A DNA stretch of 64,000 bases, from NCBI RefSeq assembly GCF_001593005.1, contig NZ_LQZQ01000052.1:1-64000 (forward strand), given 5' to 3'. A program made the translations under genes and the position numbers. Each line of letters begins with the position of its first letter. The stretch's first letter is position 1. This DNA comes from Roseivirga ehrenbergii. GTDB lineage: Bacteria > Bacteroidota > Bacteroidia > Cytophagales > Cyclobacteriaceae. This document shows positions 36,505 to 46,272 of this stretch, piece after piece. The notes below the pieces were generated by a model, which saw only the letters and a list, made by a program, of their open reading frames with translations, made no database searches and was not told the DNA's origin.

Positions 36505-37536
36505 TTAATCGTTCGTCTCATTTTTATCTTCATCATCCTTTTTTTTCGGCTGGATTTTTGGCCGCATTATCAGACGAGGTTTTGGCTTGGCTTCTTCCGA
36601 AGAACCCTCCTCCTCTTTCTTCCTCACATGAATTTTAGGTCGAATCACCACACGTTGCACAGGCTTTTCTTCCGAAGCCTCAGCTTTAGGTGCCGCAGGA
36701 ATTTTGGGCTTCATCGGGATTTTCGGCCTCGCAGCTTTTGGAGCCTCACCTGCTTTAGCCTCTTCCTTTGAATCCTCTGTTTTCTTGACCTGAATTTTTG
36801 GTTTCATCACCACTTTTGGCCTTACTGGCTTAGGTGCATCATCCTTTTTTTCTTCGGTAGGAGTTGTAGCCGCCTTTGGCTTCATTGGCTTAGGCCTGAA
36901 AGCAGGCTTTACTCCTGCGGGTTTTGCAGCCGTTGCTGAAGCTGGTTTGCTTTTAGCCAAAGCTGCCATCTTCTCTTTCTCTTCTTCCTTCTTTTTGTTG
37001 AACTCTTCTAAAGCCTGCTTTTTCTCCAGAATCTCTAACGGTGTCATTTCGCCAAAAGCAAAGTTATGCTCGGCAAAATCGAAAGCACTGAAATCGTATT
37101 CCTTGGTCATGGTGAGGCATTCCGTAGGGCAAACGGTAGTGCACAAGCCACAGAAGCAGCATTTCGCCATATCGATATCGAATTTGGCGGCATGAATACG
37201 TTTTGGCGTGCCATCGGAAGTCTTCCCGATTTCTTCTACCGCCCTTACCGGCTCAATGTCAATACAGTCTACAGGACAAATTTTAGCACACTTGTCACAG
37301 ACAATGCAGTCTTCTATTTCACTGTGGAGCTTATAGCGCCCATTGTCGGGCACCGGAATAATTTCTTTAGGGTATTGTGTGGCGAAAATTCCGTTCTGTT
37401 TCTCAAAGTAATTTTCATCATCCACATACAAGATATCGCGTTGAGTAGTCGCATCCTTCATGTGCTCGAAAGTAACCTTGAGCCCCTCCTTCAAGGTTTT
37501 TGTAGCAATGGCGATATTTTTCCAGTACTTACTCAT
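36505..37536 (-). CDS. nuoI: NADH-quinone oxidoreductase subunit I with a long repetitive tail
   Basis: 343 residues, about twice the usual 160-220. Residues 1-150 are a normal NuoI with two 4Fe-4S motifs: Cys77, 80, 83, 87 (CIVCDKCAKICP) and Cys126, 129, 132, 136 (CCFCGLCTTVCP), which pass electrons towards the quinone site. From about residue 180 the protein becomes a Lys/Pro/Ala/Glu-rich tail with five degenerate repeats of the type RPKxxMKPKI (for example RPKVVMKPKIQVKK, RPKIPMKPKIP). The tail reads in frame to a normal stop. ATG 37536 is chosen because it makes a 4-bp ATGA overlap with the nuoH stop, while 37554 would overlap by 22 bp. Confidence 0.93.
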   Translation of the reverse strand: MSKYWKNIAIATKTLKEGLKVTFEHMKDATTQRDILYVDDENYFEKQNGIFATQYPKEIIPVPDNGRYKLHSEIEDCIVCDKCAKICPVDCIDIEPVRAVEEIGKTSDGTPKRIHAAKFDIDMAKCCFCGLCTTVCPTECLTMTKEYDFSAFDFAEHNFAFGEMTPLEILEKKQALEEFNKKKEEEKEKMAALAKSKPASATAAKPAGVKPAFRPKPMKPKAATTPTEEKKDDAPKPVRPKVVMKPKIQVKKTEDSKEEAKAGEAPKAARPKIPMKPKIPAAPKAEASEEKPVQRVVIRPKIHVRKKEEEGSSEEAKPKPRLIMRPKIQPKKKDDEDKNETND

Positions 37537-38630
37537 ATCATCAGCAATCTCCACAAAGCACTCACCAAAACCAAAATTATAGCGCCCGGAGTCAGGTATT
37601 TCCAGCTTAAATTCATAAGCTGATCTAGCCTTAACCTAGGGTAAGTCCAGCGGATCCAAATTTGCAAACCAACGGTAAGCAAAGCCTTGGACACCAACCA
37701 AAATGCGCCCCATAAATGTCCCGCAATCGTGCCAGGTTCGCCACTGGTCCAATCGGCCAAAGCCACAGAACCAATATTGGGCAGGGGAGTGTTCCAACCA
37801 CCCCAAAATAATATTGCGCCCAAAAATGAAATCAAGAGCATCATACCATATTCTGAAAGCATGATCATGGCCCACCTAAAGCCAGAGTATTCTACATGGA
37901 AACCAGCGACCAACTCCGATTCTGCAATTGGAATATCGAAGGGAGCACGGTTGGCTTCCGCCAAAGAGGCAATGAAAAAGATAAGGTAAGCCAAGAAGAA
38001 AAATGGAATTCTGAAAATGTTCCAAGTCAGGAAGCCGCCAATATGAGTGGTTTCAATCCCTAAAGCCTTAATGCCGAAAAGGAAGTTCTGAGCATTCGGG
38101 TCTATCGCATTGATAAATATCCCTTGCTGATAAACGATCTCTTGTAAGTTCAGCGACTGAGAAACCATGATGACGCAAACCACGGACAGCCCTAACGGAA
38201 TTTCATAAGAAATAATTTGAGCCACAGAACGCATGGCGCCCAGCAGGGCATACTTACTGTTGGAACCCCAACCTGCCATTAAAATACCAATCACATCTAG
38301 CGAAACGATGGCCAACAAGTAGAAAATTCCCGTTTCGATTTGAGAACCACCAAAATCTGATGTGAGCGGAAGCACCGCAAAACCAGCAAATACCGAAGTA
38401 AAAATGATGAGTGGAGCTACTTTGAAGATTCTTTTATCGGCTGCTAAAGGAACAATATCTTCTTTTTGGAGCAATTTGAGCAAGTCGGCAACGGTTTGGA
38501 GCAAACCATAAGGGCCCGTTTCCATTGGGCCATACCTGTCCTGAATGAATGCAGAGATTTTTCTTTCCGCATACACCGCAAAAATGGTATAGATGAGCAC
38601 AAAATTTAAAAAGAATAAAAATGCGTACAC
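37533..38630 (-). CDS. nuoH: NADH-quinone oxidoreductase subunit H
   Basis: 365 residues with about eight membrane helices. It forms much of the quinone-binding site where the hydrophilic and membrane arms meet. Conserved YAERKISAFIQDRYGPM, LAEANRAPFDIPIAESELVAGFHVEYSG and WIRWTYPRLRLDQLM are present. It is the first gene of the nuoHIJKLMN block. Upstream, TTTCTTTGCAG on the minus strand resembles a -7 element but has T in place of A. Confidence 0.97.
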   Translation of the reverse strand: MYAFLFFLNFVLIYTIFAVYAERKISAFIQDRYGPMETGPYGLLQTVADLLKLLQKEDIVPLAADKRIFKVAPLIIFTSVFAGFAVLPLTSDFGGSQIETGIFYLLAIVSLDVIGILMAGWGSNSKYALLGAMRSVAQIISYEIPLGLSVVCVIMVSQSLNLQEIVYQQGIFINAIDPNAQNFLFGIKALGIETTHIGGFLTWNIFRIPFFFLAYLIFFIASLAEANRAPFDIPIAESELVAGFHVEYSGFRWAMIMLSEYGMMLLISFLGAILFWGGWNTPLPNIGSVALADWTSGEPGTIAGHLWGAFWLVSKALLTVGLQIWIRWTYPRLRLDQLMNLSWKYLTPGAIILVLVSALWRLLMI

Positions 38631-38762
38631 GATCCGAATTTCCCTTGTTCACTGCAAAGAAAGTATATAATTCGTTAAGTCGTAAAGTAAAGTCTACAAG
38701 TGGTGTAGGATATCAGTTATTAACTCAGAACAAGCCTCACTTATGTTTCCTTTTTAACCTAA

Positions 38763-39572
38763 TTACTCCCACAAAACGTGTTTCTCCAATTTGATTTCCT
38801 CTTGAAAAAAGAGTTCGGCAGCAGCCTGAAAAGAAGGAGTAAAATCAGAAACCAAAAATCTGTTCTTTCCAGAGCGTTCATTGGCAAGTAAGTCGCTTTC
38901 TTGGAGCATATTTTGCAAAGCCTGGGCTACTATGGTGGAAGAATCAATCACTTCGATTCTATCTTGAAAAAATGCCGACACCTGCTTTTTGATCAAAGGA
39001 TAATGCGTACAACCTAAAATCAAGGCTTCAATCCCTTCAAGTTCTTCCCTTCCTAAGTACTGATTGATGATTTGCTCTGAAATATCATTTTTGTAAAAGC
39101 CCTCTTCGATCATAGGCACCAAAAGCGGTGTTGCTAAAGCTCCAAAGTTAATTTTTAGGTTTTCACTTTTTAGCTTTCGTTCATAAACACCAGAGCCCAC
39201 AGTTTGCTTTGTGCCTATCAGACCAATGTTAGCTTCGTCATTGTATTTCTCGGCCACATAAGCCACCACAGGGTCGATTACATTAAGCACTTGTGCTTTG
39301 CTACCCACATAAGCTTTAACGAGCTCATAAGCGGCCGCAGAAGCCGAGTTGCAGGCAATCAAAATCACCTTACAGCCTTGTTGCAGCAGCACATCACAAA
39401 TTTTTACCGAATAGGCCTGAATGGTAGCTGCAGACTTATCACCATAAGGTAAATGAGCACTATCACCAAAATAGATGATTTGTTCATTGGGAAGCAGGTT
39501 TTTTACCGCATGCGCCACGGTAAGACCTCCCATTCCGCTATCAAAAATTCCTATGGGTTGATTTTTTGTCAT
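38763..39572 (-). CDS. murI: Glutamate racemase
   Basis: 269 residues, normal length. Interconverts L- and D-glutamate for peptidoglycan synthesis in the cytoplasm. The two catalytic cysteines are Cys74 (ILIACNSASAAA) and Cys188 (LILGCTHYPLI), with the N-terminal GIFDSGMGGLTV motif. It lies between the two nuo blocks, with a 132-bp gap to nuoH. TACCTTAG at 39582-39589 (minus strand) is a likely -7 element 10 bp before the start. Confidence 0.96.
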   Translation of the reverse strand: MTKNQPIGIFDSGMGGLTVAHAVKNLLPNEQIIYFGDSAHLPYGDKSAATIQAYSVKICDVLLQQGCKVILIACNSASAAAYELVKAYVGSKAQVLNVIDPVVAYVAEKYNDEANIGLIGTKQTVGSGVYERKLKSENLKINFGALATPLLVPMIEEGFYKNDISEQIINQYLGREELEGIEALILGCTHYPLIKKQVSAFFQDRIEVIDSSTIVAQALQNMLQESDLLANERSGKNRFLVSDFTPSFQAAAELFFQEEIKLEKHVLWE

Positions 39573-39581
39573 GTATAACTG

Positions 39582-39589
39582 CTAAGGTA
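39582..39589 (-). promoter_or_regulatory. Possible -7 element of murI
   Basis: TACCTTAG, one base from TAnnTTTG. The same octamer stands before icd (45371-45378). No good -33 TTG was found. Confidence 0.3.
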
Positions 39590-39783
39590 TTTGTTTCGAA
39601 TAAAAACTTAACGCAGCTCCACTAAATTATTATTGGCTTTCTGAAGGAAGGGAATCCGACCGTTTATTTTTTTACCAGCCGTTAAATAATGTGAAAGGCA
39701 AGTAGACTGCCATTTGCCTTACTATCTTTAGGGATGCTAAATCATGGAAAAAACACGAGTACCAAGCAAAGAAGTAGGGGCAT

Positions 39784-39810
39784 AAAAAAAGTCTCAACTT
39801 TCGCTGAGAC
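39784..39810 (-). terminator. Terminator of tRNA-Lys
   Basis: On the minus strand GTCTCA and TGAGAC form a 6-bp stem (39805-39810 with 39791-39796) followed by seven T. It lies 9 bp beyond the tRNA 3' end. Confidence 0.85.
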
Positions 39811-39819
39811 TTTAGGAAG

Positions 39820-39892
39820 TGATCTGGCTGGGGCTCGAACCCAGGACCCTCTCCTTAAAAGGGAGATGCTCTACCAACTGAGCTACCAAATC
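39820..39892 (-). tRNA. tRNA-Lys(UUU)
   Basis: 73 nt on the minus strand. The acceptor stem GATTTGG pairs with CCAGATC (one G-U). The D arm is GCTCAGTTGGTAGAGC. The anticodon loop CTTTTAA between TCTCC and GGAGA gives anticodon UUU. The T arm includes GGTTCGAGCC. CCA is not encoded. It has its own promoter (39941-39971) and terminator (39784-39810). Confidence 0.95.
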
Positions 39893-39940
39893 AAAATGTT
39901 TTTCTTGTTGTATTAAGGTCGTTTTCCTTAATTGCGACTG

Positions 39941-39971
39941 CAAAGGTAAGAGGTAAATAATTAAATGCAAG
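39941..39971 (-). promoter_or_regulatory. Promoter of tRNA-Lys
   Basis: TACCTTTG (39941-39948) on the minus strand with CTTG (39968-39971) 19 bp upstream. The -33 element overlaps codons 2-3 of the divergent gene that starts at 39965. Confidence 0.75.
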
Positions 39972-40702
39972 AGCGAAATTTTAAAATTCTGATATTCATT
40001 TTTCTGGGACTTCTATATTTCCAAGAACCTTCTTATTCTCAAGAAGTTACAAATGATTTAAAAATTGCAGATTCTTTGTTTCAAAAGAAGCTCTATACGC
40101 AATCACTCACCATCTACGAAAAAATTGCGAGAGAAGAGCAGATTGCATCACCTGCTATGCTCCTAAAGATGGCATTTATATATGAGAGTTTAGAGGATTT
40201 AGGGAATGCTCTTTACACTTTGAACAACTATTACAAGCTCACTTCAGATAAAAAAGTGCTCACCAAAATGAATGAAATGGCGCAGCAAAATAATCTGGAA
40301 GGCTACTCTACGAACGACTTCAACCTCTTTTTAAAGTTCTTTGATGAAAACCGGAATTACTTTGTGCTGGTGTCTCTTGCATTGGGTGTTCTTATTCTAA
40401 GTATGATTTTGAAAAGGAAGAAAAAACTTGAAGAAAGATCAGCCGGGCTTACCATAGGCTTGGCTTTTACGCTTTTACTTGCCACCTATTTGCTTAACTT
40501 TTCGCAGTTGGCTACCAAAGGCATTATCACTTCGGCCAATGCTTATTTAATGAGTGGCCCTTCTGCTGGAGCCGATTTAATCGAAATTACGGGTGAAGGC
40601 CACAAAGTAGAAATTGTGGGTCAAAAGGACATTTGGGTTGAAATTAAATGGAAAAACAGCCGGGCTTATATCAGGGAAAACAACCTTAAAGAATTGCCTT
40701 AG
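39965..40702 (+). CDS. Membrane protein with TPR-like and SH3-like domains (BatE-like)
   Basis: 245 residues. A signal peptide ends near SYSQ (residue 26). A periplasmic TPR-like part at 30-105 (ADSLFQKKLYTQSLTIYEKIA, AFIYESLEDLGNALYTLNNYY) is followed by two membrane helices (about 132-148 and 160-180) and a C-terminal bacterial SH3-like domain (VEIVGQKDIWVEIKWKNSRAYIREN). This layout resembles BatE-type proteins of Bacteroidota, but no Bat neighbours are here and the role is unknown. It is the only plus-strand gene between the two nuo blocks, with a short leader. Confidence 0.75.
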   Translation: MQERNFKILIFIFLGLLYFQEPSYSQEVTNDLKIADSLFQKKLYTQSLTIYEKIAREEQIASPAMLLKMAFIYESLEDLGNALYTLNNYYKLTSDKKVLTKMNEMAQQNNLEGYSTNDFNLFLKFFDENRNYFVLVSLALGVLILSMILKRKKKLEERSAGLTIGLAFTLLLATYLLNFSQLATKGIITSANAYLMSGPSAGADLIEITGEGHKVEIVGQKDIWVEIKWKNSRAYIRENNLKELP

Positions 40703-40718
40703 GGAGTGAATCATCCTT

Positions 40719-41936
40719 TTAGCGATCTACTTCTCCCAAAACAATATCAATTGAACCAATTACCGCAATCAAATCGGAGATTAAACCTCCCTTTGAGAGC
40801 TCATTGATAATAGACAGGTTTACGAAACTTGCACCACGTGCTTTGCAACGGAATGGCACGTCAGATCTTCCATCGGCACGGAAGAAAAAGCCAGTTTCAC
40901 CTTTTGGGTTTTCGGCTCGAATGTAGAAGTCTTGGGCTTTAGGTCTAATTTTCTTAGGCGCCAATGCTCGCGGATCGAAATCACGGGTTCTCTTATGCTC
41001 GCCTGTTAGTTTTTCTAAGCATTGCTCAATAATCTTTACCGACTCGTAACACTCTTGAACACGCACCCAAGTTCTATCCCAACAATCACCTAGAGTTCCG
41101 GCTTCGCCCTTGCCTACAGGTATATCAAAATCTATTTCTGGATAAACTGAATAGCCATCTACTTTTCGTAAATCATACTTCAGGCCAGAGCCACGCAGCA
41201 TTGGACCAGTGATGCCATAATTAATCGCTAAATCGACAGGCAATACGCCCACATTGGCGGTTCTGTCAATAAATATTTTATTGTCGATGACTACTCTTTC
41301 TAGCTCCTTTATTTTAGGCTTTAAGTAAGTAGTAAACTCAAGACATCTTTCTTCAAAACCTACGGGCAAATCGTAAAACAAGCCACCCACCCAAATGTAA
41401 TTGTAAAGCATTCGCGCACCAGAGGCCCACTCCAATAAACGCACAATATGCTCTCTGTCGCGGGTCATCCAGAAAAATGCGGTAACCGCACCAATGTCCA
41501 TTCCGTAGGAACCTAGCGCAATAAAATGAGAGGCCAATCGGTTCAATTCGGCTACTAAAACGCGGATGTATTCTACCCGTTTTGGAATAATTTTATCGAT
41601 ACCCAACATGCGCTCAACGCCCATTGCGTAAGCATGTTCGGTGTTCATTGCGGCCAAATAATCCATTCGATCTACAAAAGGAATGATCTGATTATAAGGC
41701 AGTTTCTCTGCATGTTTTTCGAAGCAGCGGTGTAGGTAACCGAGATGAGGAACCACTTCAATAACTTCTTCACCTTTGGCTAAAACCTCTAAACGAAGTA
41801 CCCCGTGGGTAGAAGGGTGTTGCGGGCCAATATTGATGATCATCTCCTCTCTTTTCAAATCTTCTGACTTGAATTTTTGAGGAGCCGACTTGCGCAAATT
41901 CTCCTGATCGAAAATATATTGTACCTGATTCGCCAC
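40719..41936 (-). CDS. nuoD: NADH-quinone oxidoreductase subunit D
   Basis: 405 residues; the 49-kDa-type subunit of the hydrophilic arm that forms the quinone pocket with NuoB. The family signature [18 protein letters not shown] is present, along with [14 protein letters not shown] and DRMDYLAAM. Separate from nuoC, which ends directly before its start; in some Bacteroidota these are fused. It is the last gene of the nuoABCD block and is followed by a convergent gene 16 bp away. Confidence 0.97.
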   Translation of the reverse strand: MANQVQYIFDQENLRKSAPQKFKSEDLKREEMIINIGPQHPSTHGVLRLEVLAKGEEVIEVVPHLGYLHRCFEKHAEKLPYNQIIPFVDRMDYLAAMNTEHAYAMGVERMLGIDKIIPKRVEYIRVLVAELNRLASHFIALGSYGMDIGAVTAFFWMTRDREHIVRLLEWASGARMLYNYIWVGGLFYDLPVGFEERCLEFTTYLKPKIKELERVVIDNKIFIDRTANVGVLPVDLAINYGITGPMLRGSGLKYDLRKVDGYSVYPEIDFDIPVGKGEAGTLGDCWDRTWVRVQECYESVKIIEQCLEKLTGEHKRTRDFDPRALAPKKIRPKAQDFYIRAENPKGETGFFFRADGRSDVPFRCKARGASFVNLSIINELSKGGLISDLIAVIGSIDIVLGEVDR

Positions 41937-42422
41937 TTAATATTCTACTTTAATTCCGCGATAGTACTCTTGTTCTTGGTAGTCTTTTCTAAGCGGGAAA
42001 CCCTCCCAATCGGCTGGCATTAAAATCCTTCTCAGGTCAGGATGATTGTTGATATGAATACCGTACATATCGTAGACTTCACGCTCTTGCCAATCGGCAG
42101 TTTTCCATAAACCACAAAGCGAATCGATGGCTGGTTTTTCCCTTGACAATTCTACCTTCACCATCAAATGGTGATCGAAAGGAATAGAATAGAGGTTATA
42201 AATCATCTCCATTGTATTAGCTTCTGAGCCGTTGTCTAAGCCAGTAATACAGGAAAGCGAATCGAAGTATAGTTGATTATCCTTCTGAAGAAAACCCATG
42301 ACCTCCACCAAGTTTTCAGCATGAATAATAATGGCCTTTGGCGAAGCATTTTCATCCGTAGAAAGAATGACTCCTTCTCCTAAACTGGTTTTAATATGGG
42401 TTAAGATTTGCTCGAAATTCAT
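41937..42422 (-). CDS. nuoC: NADH-quinone oxidoreductase subunit C
   Basis: 161 residues; 30-kDa-type subunit of the hydrophilic arm. The C-terminal signature [26 protein letters not shown] and GFPLRKDY is clear. It overlaps nuoB by 4 bp and abuts nuoD. Confidence 0.95.
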   Translation of the reverse strand: MNFEQILTHIKTSLGEGVILSTDENASPKAIIIHAENLVEVMGFLQKDNQLYFDSLSCITGLDNGSEANTMEMIYNLYSIPFDHHLMVKVELSREKPAIDSLCGLWKTADWQEREVYDMYGIHINNHPDLRRILMPADWEGFPLRKDYQEQEYYRGIKVEY

Positions 42423-42946
42423 GCTACTTTGGCTTTCTTTTCCAACAACTTTTCAATGGCTTTTGGTGCCACAATGGTTTCTTGCCTTATTTTTTCTTGA
42501 AGCTTCAGCAAACCACCAATCAAAGCTTCTGGCCTTGGTGGGCAGCCCGGCACATACACATCAACAGGAATTATTCTATCTACTCCTTTTACTACATGGT
42601 AGCCATGTTCCCAATACGGGCCTCCACAATTAGAACATGAGCCCATGGACACGACATAACGTGGTTCAGCCATCTGCTCATAAAGTCTTCTTACACGGTC
42701 GGCCATTTTGAAGGTGACCGTACCCGCCACAATCATTACATCTGCTTGGCGCGGACTTGCGAAAGGCACAATACCAAACCGATCCAAATCATAGGGGGTA
42801 GATTGAGCGCCCATAAATTCTATGGCGCAACAGGCCGTTCCAAAGGCCATAGGCCACATGGAAGACAGTCGTGCCCAGTTGATGAGGTCATCCAACTTTG
42901 AAATGACAATGCCACCTTTCTGTATGTTTCGATCTAAAAGCCCCAT
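42419..42946 (-). CDS. nuoB: NADH-quinone oxidoreductase subunit B
   Basis: 175 residues; carries the terminal 4Fe-4S cluster N2, which reduces quinone. The ligand cysteines are visible in [19 protein letters not shown] and [11 protein letters not shown]. It overlaps nuoA by one base. Confidence 0.97.
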   Translation of the reverse strand: MGLLDRNIQKGGIVISKLDDLINWARLSSMWPMAFGTACCAIEFMGAQSTPYDLDRFGIVPFASPRQADVMIVAGTVTFKMADRVRRLYEQMAEPRYVVSMGSCSNCGGPYWEHGYHVVKGVDRIIPVDVYVPGCPPRPEALIGGLLKLQEKIRQETIVAPKAIEKLLEKKAKVA

Positions 42947-43413
42947 TAGTCTTTATACTTTTGATATGCTTCTGCAGGAATTGGCGATTTGAAATCAGAA
43001 ACTCGGTTGACTGGCTTTACCCAGTCCAAATATCCTTTTCGCCAAGCATAAGCCAAACCCAAAGCCAATATAAAGATGAAAATGAACATTTCTGTAATGG
43101 CGAACCAAGCCCAAGTATAATCAGTGCCTTGGATCAATTCCTGATCTCCAAAAATTACAGCCCAAGGAAATAGATAGATGATTTCCACTTCGAAAAGCAA
43201 GAAGATAATGGCAACAATGTAAAATTTGATATTGAACTGTCCCCAAGCCGTACCAATGGTTTCTTCACCCGACTCGTAAGTAGTCAGTTTTTCGTAATTA
43301 GGTTTTTTGGGGCGAATAATACTGGCCGCAATAAGCCCTACCGACACGAAGGTGATGGCGCCTAAAATAAAAATCAATACCGTTCCGAATTCTGTAAGGT
43401 TAGGCTCTATCAT
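42946..43413 (-). CDS. nuoA: NADH-quinone oxidoreductase subunit A
   Basis: 155 residues with three membrane helices; a small membrane-arm subunit next to Nuo[34 protein letters not shown]-type sequence is typical, with the conserved acidic FEVE. It starts 6 bp after the LON-domain gene stop, so the block may be transcribed from further upstream. Confidence 0.95.
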   Translation of the reverse strand: MIEPNLTEFGTVLIFILGAITFVSVGLIAASIIRPKKPNYEKLTTYESGEETIGTAWGQFNIKFYIVAIIFLLFEVEIIYLFPWAVIFGDQELIQGTDYTWAWFAITEMFIFIFILALGLAYAWRKGYLDWVKPVNRVSDFKSPIPAEAYQKYKD

Positions 43414-43419
43414 TCTAAT

Positions 43420-44049
43420 TTAAAACTTCAATGGGTCGATATGCTGGAAATGACCATTTAACTGGATGCGCTCTTTGGCGCGCTCCATTTCTTTCACAAA
43501 TGGAATAGCTAGTTCCATATGTCTGATCAAAAATTCGTATCGCTGCGACTGGTTTTCCATTTGCAACATATCGTATTCTTGTTCCAAAGATAAGCCCAAT
43601 TTATGAACCAGCTCATATTCTTCTGTCAAATCCGCAACATTGAGCTTATGATCCATCCTCAGAATCTCAACCAATTGCGCGGCCAGCTCCTTTAATCGAG
43701 ACCATTGTTCGATTTCTCCATCTTTATTGTTCTCTATAAAAGTAACTTTTCCTCCTGCATAGAGTTTTCCTGCCACCATTTCTTGAAAAGTAACTAATTC
43801 GAAAACCCGAGTACAGCGGGTCACAATATCCATTTCTCCGTTGGCGTAATTTTTAACCACCTTCTCAACAATCATTTCAGAACCAAACTCCATAATCCCT
43901 GTGTCGAATACAGGAATACCGAAGCTTTTGCCTTCGGCTATACATTCGTTAATCAGCTGCTTATAACGAGGTTCAAAAACGTGAAGGTTGAGTTTTTCGT
44001 CTGGAAAAACGACAAGCTTTAAAGGAAAAAAGGGGAGAAATTCTTCCAT
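43420..44049 (-). CDS. LON N-terminal (PUA-like) domain protein
   Basis: 209 residues consisting only of a LON substrate-binding-type domain (PFFPLKLVVFPDEKLNLHVFEPRYKQLI) with helices behind it. The ATPase and protease domains of Lon are absent. Such free domains are common, but their role is not established; binding of a protein substrate or ligand is expected. It lies 6 bp upstream of nuoA and 52 bp downstream of icd, after a terminator, with no obvious promoter of its own in that gap. Confidence 0.85.
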   Translation of the reverse strand: MEEFLPFFPLKLVVFPDEKLNLHVFEPRYKQLINECIAEGKSFGIPVFDTGIMEFGSEMIVEKVVKNYANGEMDIVTRCTRVFELVTFQEMVAGKLYAGGKVTFIENNKDGEIEQWSRLKELAAQLVEILRMDHKLNVADLTEEYELVHKLGLSLEQEYDMLQMENQSQRYEFLIRHMELAIPFVKEMERAKERIQLNGHFQHIDPLKF

Positions 44050-44069
44050 TATACAATTGGTTGGTATGA

Positions 44070-44095
44070 AAAAACAAAAGCCCCTTTCGGGGCTT
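44070..44095 (-). terminator. Terminator of icd
   Basis: AAGCCCC/GGGGCTT with a four-base loop (44078-44095), followed on the minus strand by TTGTTTTTTC. The next gene on the same strand starts only about 28 bp further, so some read-through into the LON gene and nuoABCD is likely. Confidence 0.8.
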
Positions 44096-44101
44096 ATTGT
44101 T

Positions 44102-45328
44102 TTACATATTCTTAATTATTTCATCTCCAAATTCAGAGCATTTAAGGAGTGTTGCTCCGTCCATCAGTCGCTCGAAATCATAGGTTACTCGCTTTTTCGC
44201 AATCGAAGCTTCCAAACCTTTGTAAATCAAATTAGCCGCTTCTTGCCAGCCAAAATACTCAAGCATCATAGCACCAGAAAGAATTACTGAACCTGGATTC
44301 ACTTTGTCCTGACCTGCATATTTTGGAGCCGTACCGTGGGTCGCTTCAAAAATTGCATTCCCTGTCATGTAGTTAATGTTGGCACCTGGTGCTATACCAA
44401 TACCGCCAACAATGGCAGCCAAGGCATCAGAAACATAGTCCCCGTTCAGGTTCAATGTGGCGATTACTGAGTACTCAGCCGGTCTTAAAAGGATTTGCTG
44501 AAGGAATGCATCGGCAATCACATCTTTAATGATCACTTTGTGCCCATCCTTTTCAATGATCTGCCAAGGTCCACCTTCATAATCTTTAGCTCCGTAGCTA
44601 TTTTTAGCCAATTCGTAGCCCCAAGTTTTGAAAGCACCTTCGGTAAATTTCATGATGTTACCTTTGTGTACTAGGGTAACAGAATCTCTTTTTTGTTCGA
44701 AAGCATAATCGATGGCGCTTTTCACCAAACGATGTGTTCCTTCTTCTGAAACTGGTTTTAAACCATAACCCGCAGTTTCAGGGAATCTTACTTTGTCGAA
44801 TTTTTTAGGAAAAGTTGACTTTAGAAAATCATTTAATTTCTTAGCGTCTTCAGTTCCTTTTTCAAACTCAATACCTGCATAAATGTCTTCAGTGTTTTCT
44901 CTAAAAATCACCATATCAGTAAGACCTGGCTCTTTTACTGGAGAAGGTGTTCCTTCAAACCATCTTACCGGACGAACACAAGCGTACAAATCCAATTCTT
45001 GACGAAGGGCAACATTTAATGAACGAATTCCGCCACCAACTGGAGTAGTTAATGGACCTTTAATTCCTACCAAATACTCTCTAAAAGCATCTAGCGTAGC
45101 AGCTGGCATCCATTCGCCTGTTTGGTTAAAGGCTTTTTCTCCAGCCAAAACTTCTTTCCAAGCTATGCTTTTCGCACCACTGTAAGCTTTCTCTACAGCG
45201 CTATCCAAAACCTTTTGGGCAGCTGGCCAAATATCTACACCAATGCCATCTCCTTCAATAAATGGAACTGTAGGGTTGTTGGGTACATTTAGAACCCCGT
45301 TACTAATGGTTATTTTTTGTTCGCTCAT
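44102..45328 (-). CDS. icd: NADP-dependent isocitrate dehydrogenase
   Basis: 408 residues, normal length. Oxidatively decarboxylates isocitrate to 2-oxoglutarate in the citric acid cycle. [14 protein letters not shown] is the N-terminal motif; [21 protein letters not shown] holds the phosphorylatable/substrate-binding Ser and Arg residues; [25 protein letters not shown] and [15 protein letters not shown] belong to the metal and NADP sites. A -7-like TACCTTAG lies at 45371-45378. Confidence 0.96.
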   Translation of the reverse strand: MSEQKITISNGVLNVPNNPTVPFIEGDGIGVDIWPAAQKVLDSAVEKAYSGAKSIAWKEVLAGEKAFNQTGEWMPAATLDAFREYLVGIKGPLTTPVGGGIRSLNVALRQELDLYACVRPVRWFEGTPSPVKEPGLTDMVIFRENTEDIYAGIEFEKGTEDAKKLNDFLKSTFPKKFDKVRFPETAGYGLKPVSEEGTHRLVKSAIDYAFEQKRDSVTLVHKGNIMKFTEGAFKTWGYELAKNSYGAKDYEGGPWQIIEKDGHKVIIKDVIADAFLQQILLRPAEYSVIATLNLNGDYVSDALAAIVGGIGIAPGANINYMTGNAIFEATHGTAPKYAGQDKVNPGSVILSGAMMLEYFGWQEAANLIYKGLEASIAKKRVTYDFERLMDGATLLKCSEFGDEIIKNM

Positions 45329-45370
45329 TTCGTTAAACGGTTATTTGATTCGTAATTTGAGTTAATCGTG

Positions 45371-45378
45371 CTAAGGTA
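45371..45378 (-). promoter_or_regulatory. Possible -7 element of icd
   Basis: TACCTTAG on the minus strand, one base off TAnnTTTG, 43 bp before the icd start. No clear -33 element. Confidence 0.3.
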
Positions 45379-45440
45379 AGAAATTATCTAGGTTGAAAGT
45401 TCCTCAATTTGGACTTTCCCTTCAATTTAAACACCTGCTT

Positions 45441-46259
45441 TTAATAGCTTTCCTTATCGTTAGGAAAGTCTTTTGCTTTTACGTCTTTCACGTAATTGGT
45501 CACCGCATCTTTAATTGTGGTACCCAAATCCGCATACTGCCTTAAAAAACGCGGTTTAAACTCGGTGGTAATGCCCAGCATATCGTGGATTACCAACACC
45601 TGACCGTCTACATGTGGACCAGCCCCTATACCAATGGTTGGGATATTAATTTCTTCAGAAACACGTTTGGCGAGTTCGGCAGGAATTTTTTCGAGCACGA
45701 TTGCATAGCAACCGCAGGCCTCTAAAAGCTTAGCATCTTCAATAAGTTTATCAGCTTCTTCTTCTTCTTTTGCCCTTACAGAATAGGTTCCGAATTTATA
45801 AATAGACTGAGGTGTTAGGCCCAAATGCCCCATTACAGGAACACCCGCACTCAAGATTCTAGTGACCGATTCCTTAATTTCGGCACCGCCTTCCATTTTC
45901 ACACTGTGTGCACCAGATTCTTTCATAATTCTGATGGCAGAACGCAAAGCTTCTGAACTGTTTCCCTGGTATGAACCAAAGGGAATATCAACTGCTACAA
46001 AAGCGCGCTTTACAGCCCTTACCACAGAACTGGCGTGGTAGATCATTTGATCAAGTGTAATTGGCAAAGTAGTTTCGTGTCCCGCCATTACATTCGAGGC
46101 GGAATCGCCTACGAGTATTATATCTATACCCGCTTCATCCACCAAAGAAGCCATTGAGTAATCGTAAGCCGTAAGCATGGAGATTTTCTCACCACGGTCT
46201 TTCATGGCTTGAAGTTGGTGCGTAGTAATTTTCTTTATTTCCGATTTGTGTATTGACAT
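45441..46259 (-). CDS. panB: 3-methyl-2-oxobutanoate hydroxymethyltransferase
   Basis: 272 residues, normal length. Transfers a hydroxymethyl group from methylene-tetrahydrofolate to ketoisovalerate in pantothenate synthesis. Motifs: [52 protein letters not shown] and [15 protein letters not shown]. The metal- and substrate-binding Asp and Glu residues are in place. The start codon is only 13 bp past a strong hairpin (46273-46300). Confidence 0.97.
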   Translation of the reverse strand: MSIHKSEIKKITTHQLQAMKDRGEKISMLTAYDYSMASLVDEAGIDIILVGDSASNVMAGHETTLPITLDQMIYHASSVVRAVKRAFVAVDIPFGSYQGNSSEALRSAIRIMKESGAHSVKMEGGAEIKESVTRILSAGVPVMGHLGLTPQSIYKFGTYSVRAKEEEEADKLIEDAKLLEACGCYAIVLEKIPAELAKRVSEEINIPTIGIGAGPHVDGQVLVIHDMLGITTEFKPRFLRQYADLGTTIKDAVTNYVKDVKAKDFPNDKESY

Positions 46260-46272
46260 GTCGATAAAATTA

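Noticed and set aside
37636-37875. 79-codon frame inside nuoH, and similar frames inside nuoL, nuoM and nuoN
   Set aside because: Alternative-frame shadows of intact membrane-protein genes.
39695-39720. Short hairpin AAGGCAA / TTGCCTT upstream of murI and the tRNA
   Set aside because: Only a 7-bp stem with a 12-nt loop, no T-tract and no clear gene to serve.
39734-39916. Plus-strand open frame of 60 codons
   Set aside because: It runs antisense through the tRNA-Lys gene and its terminator.
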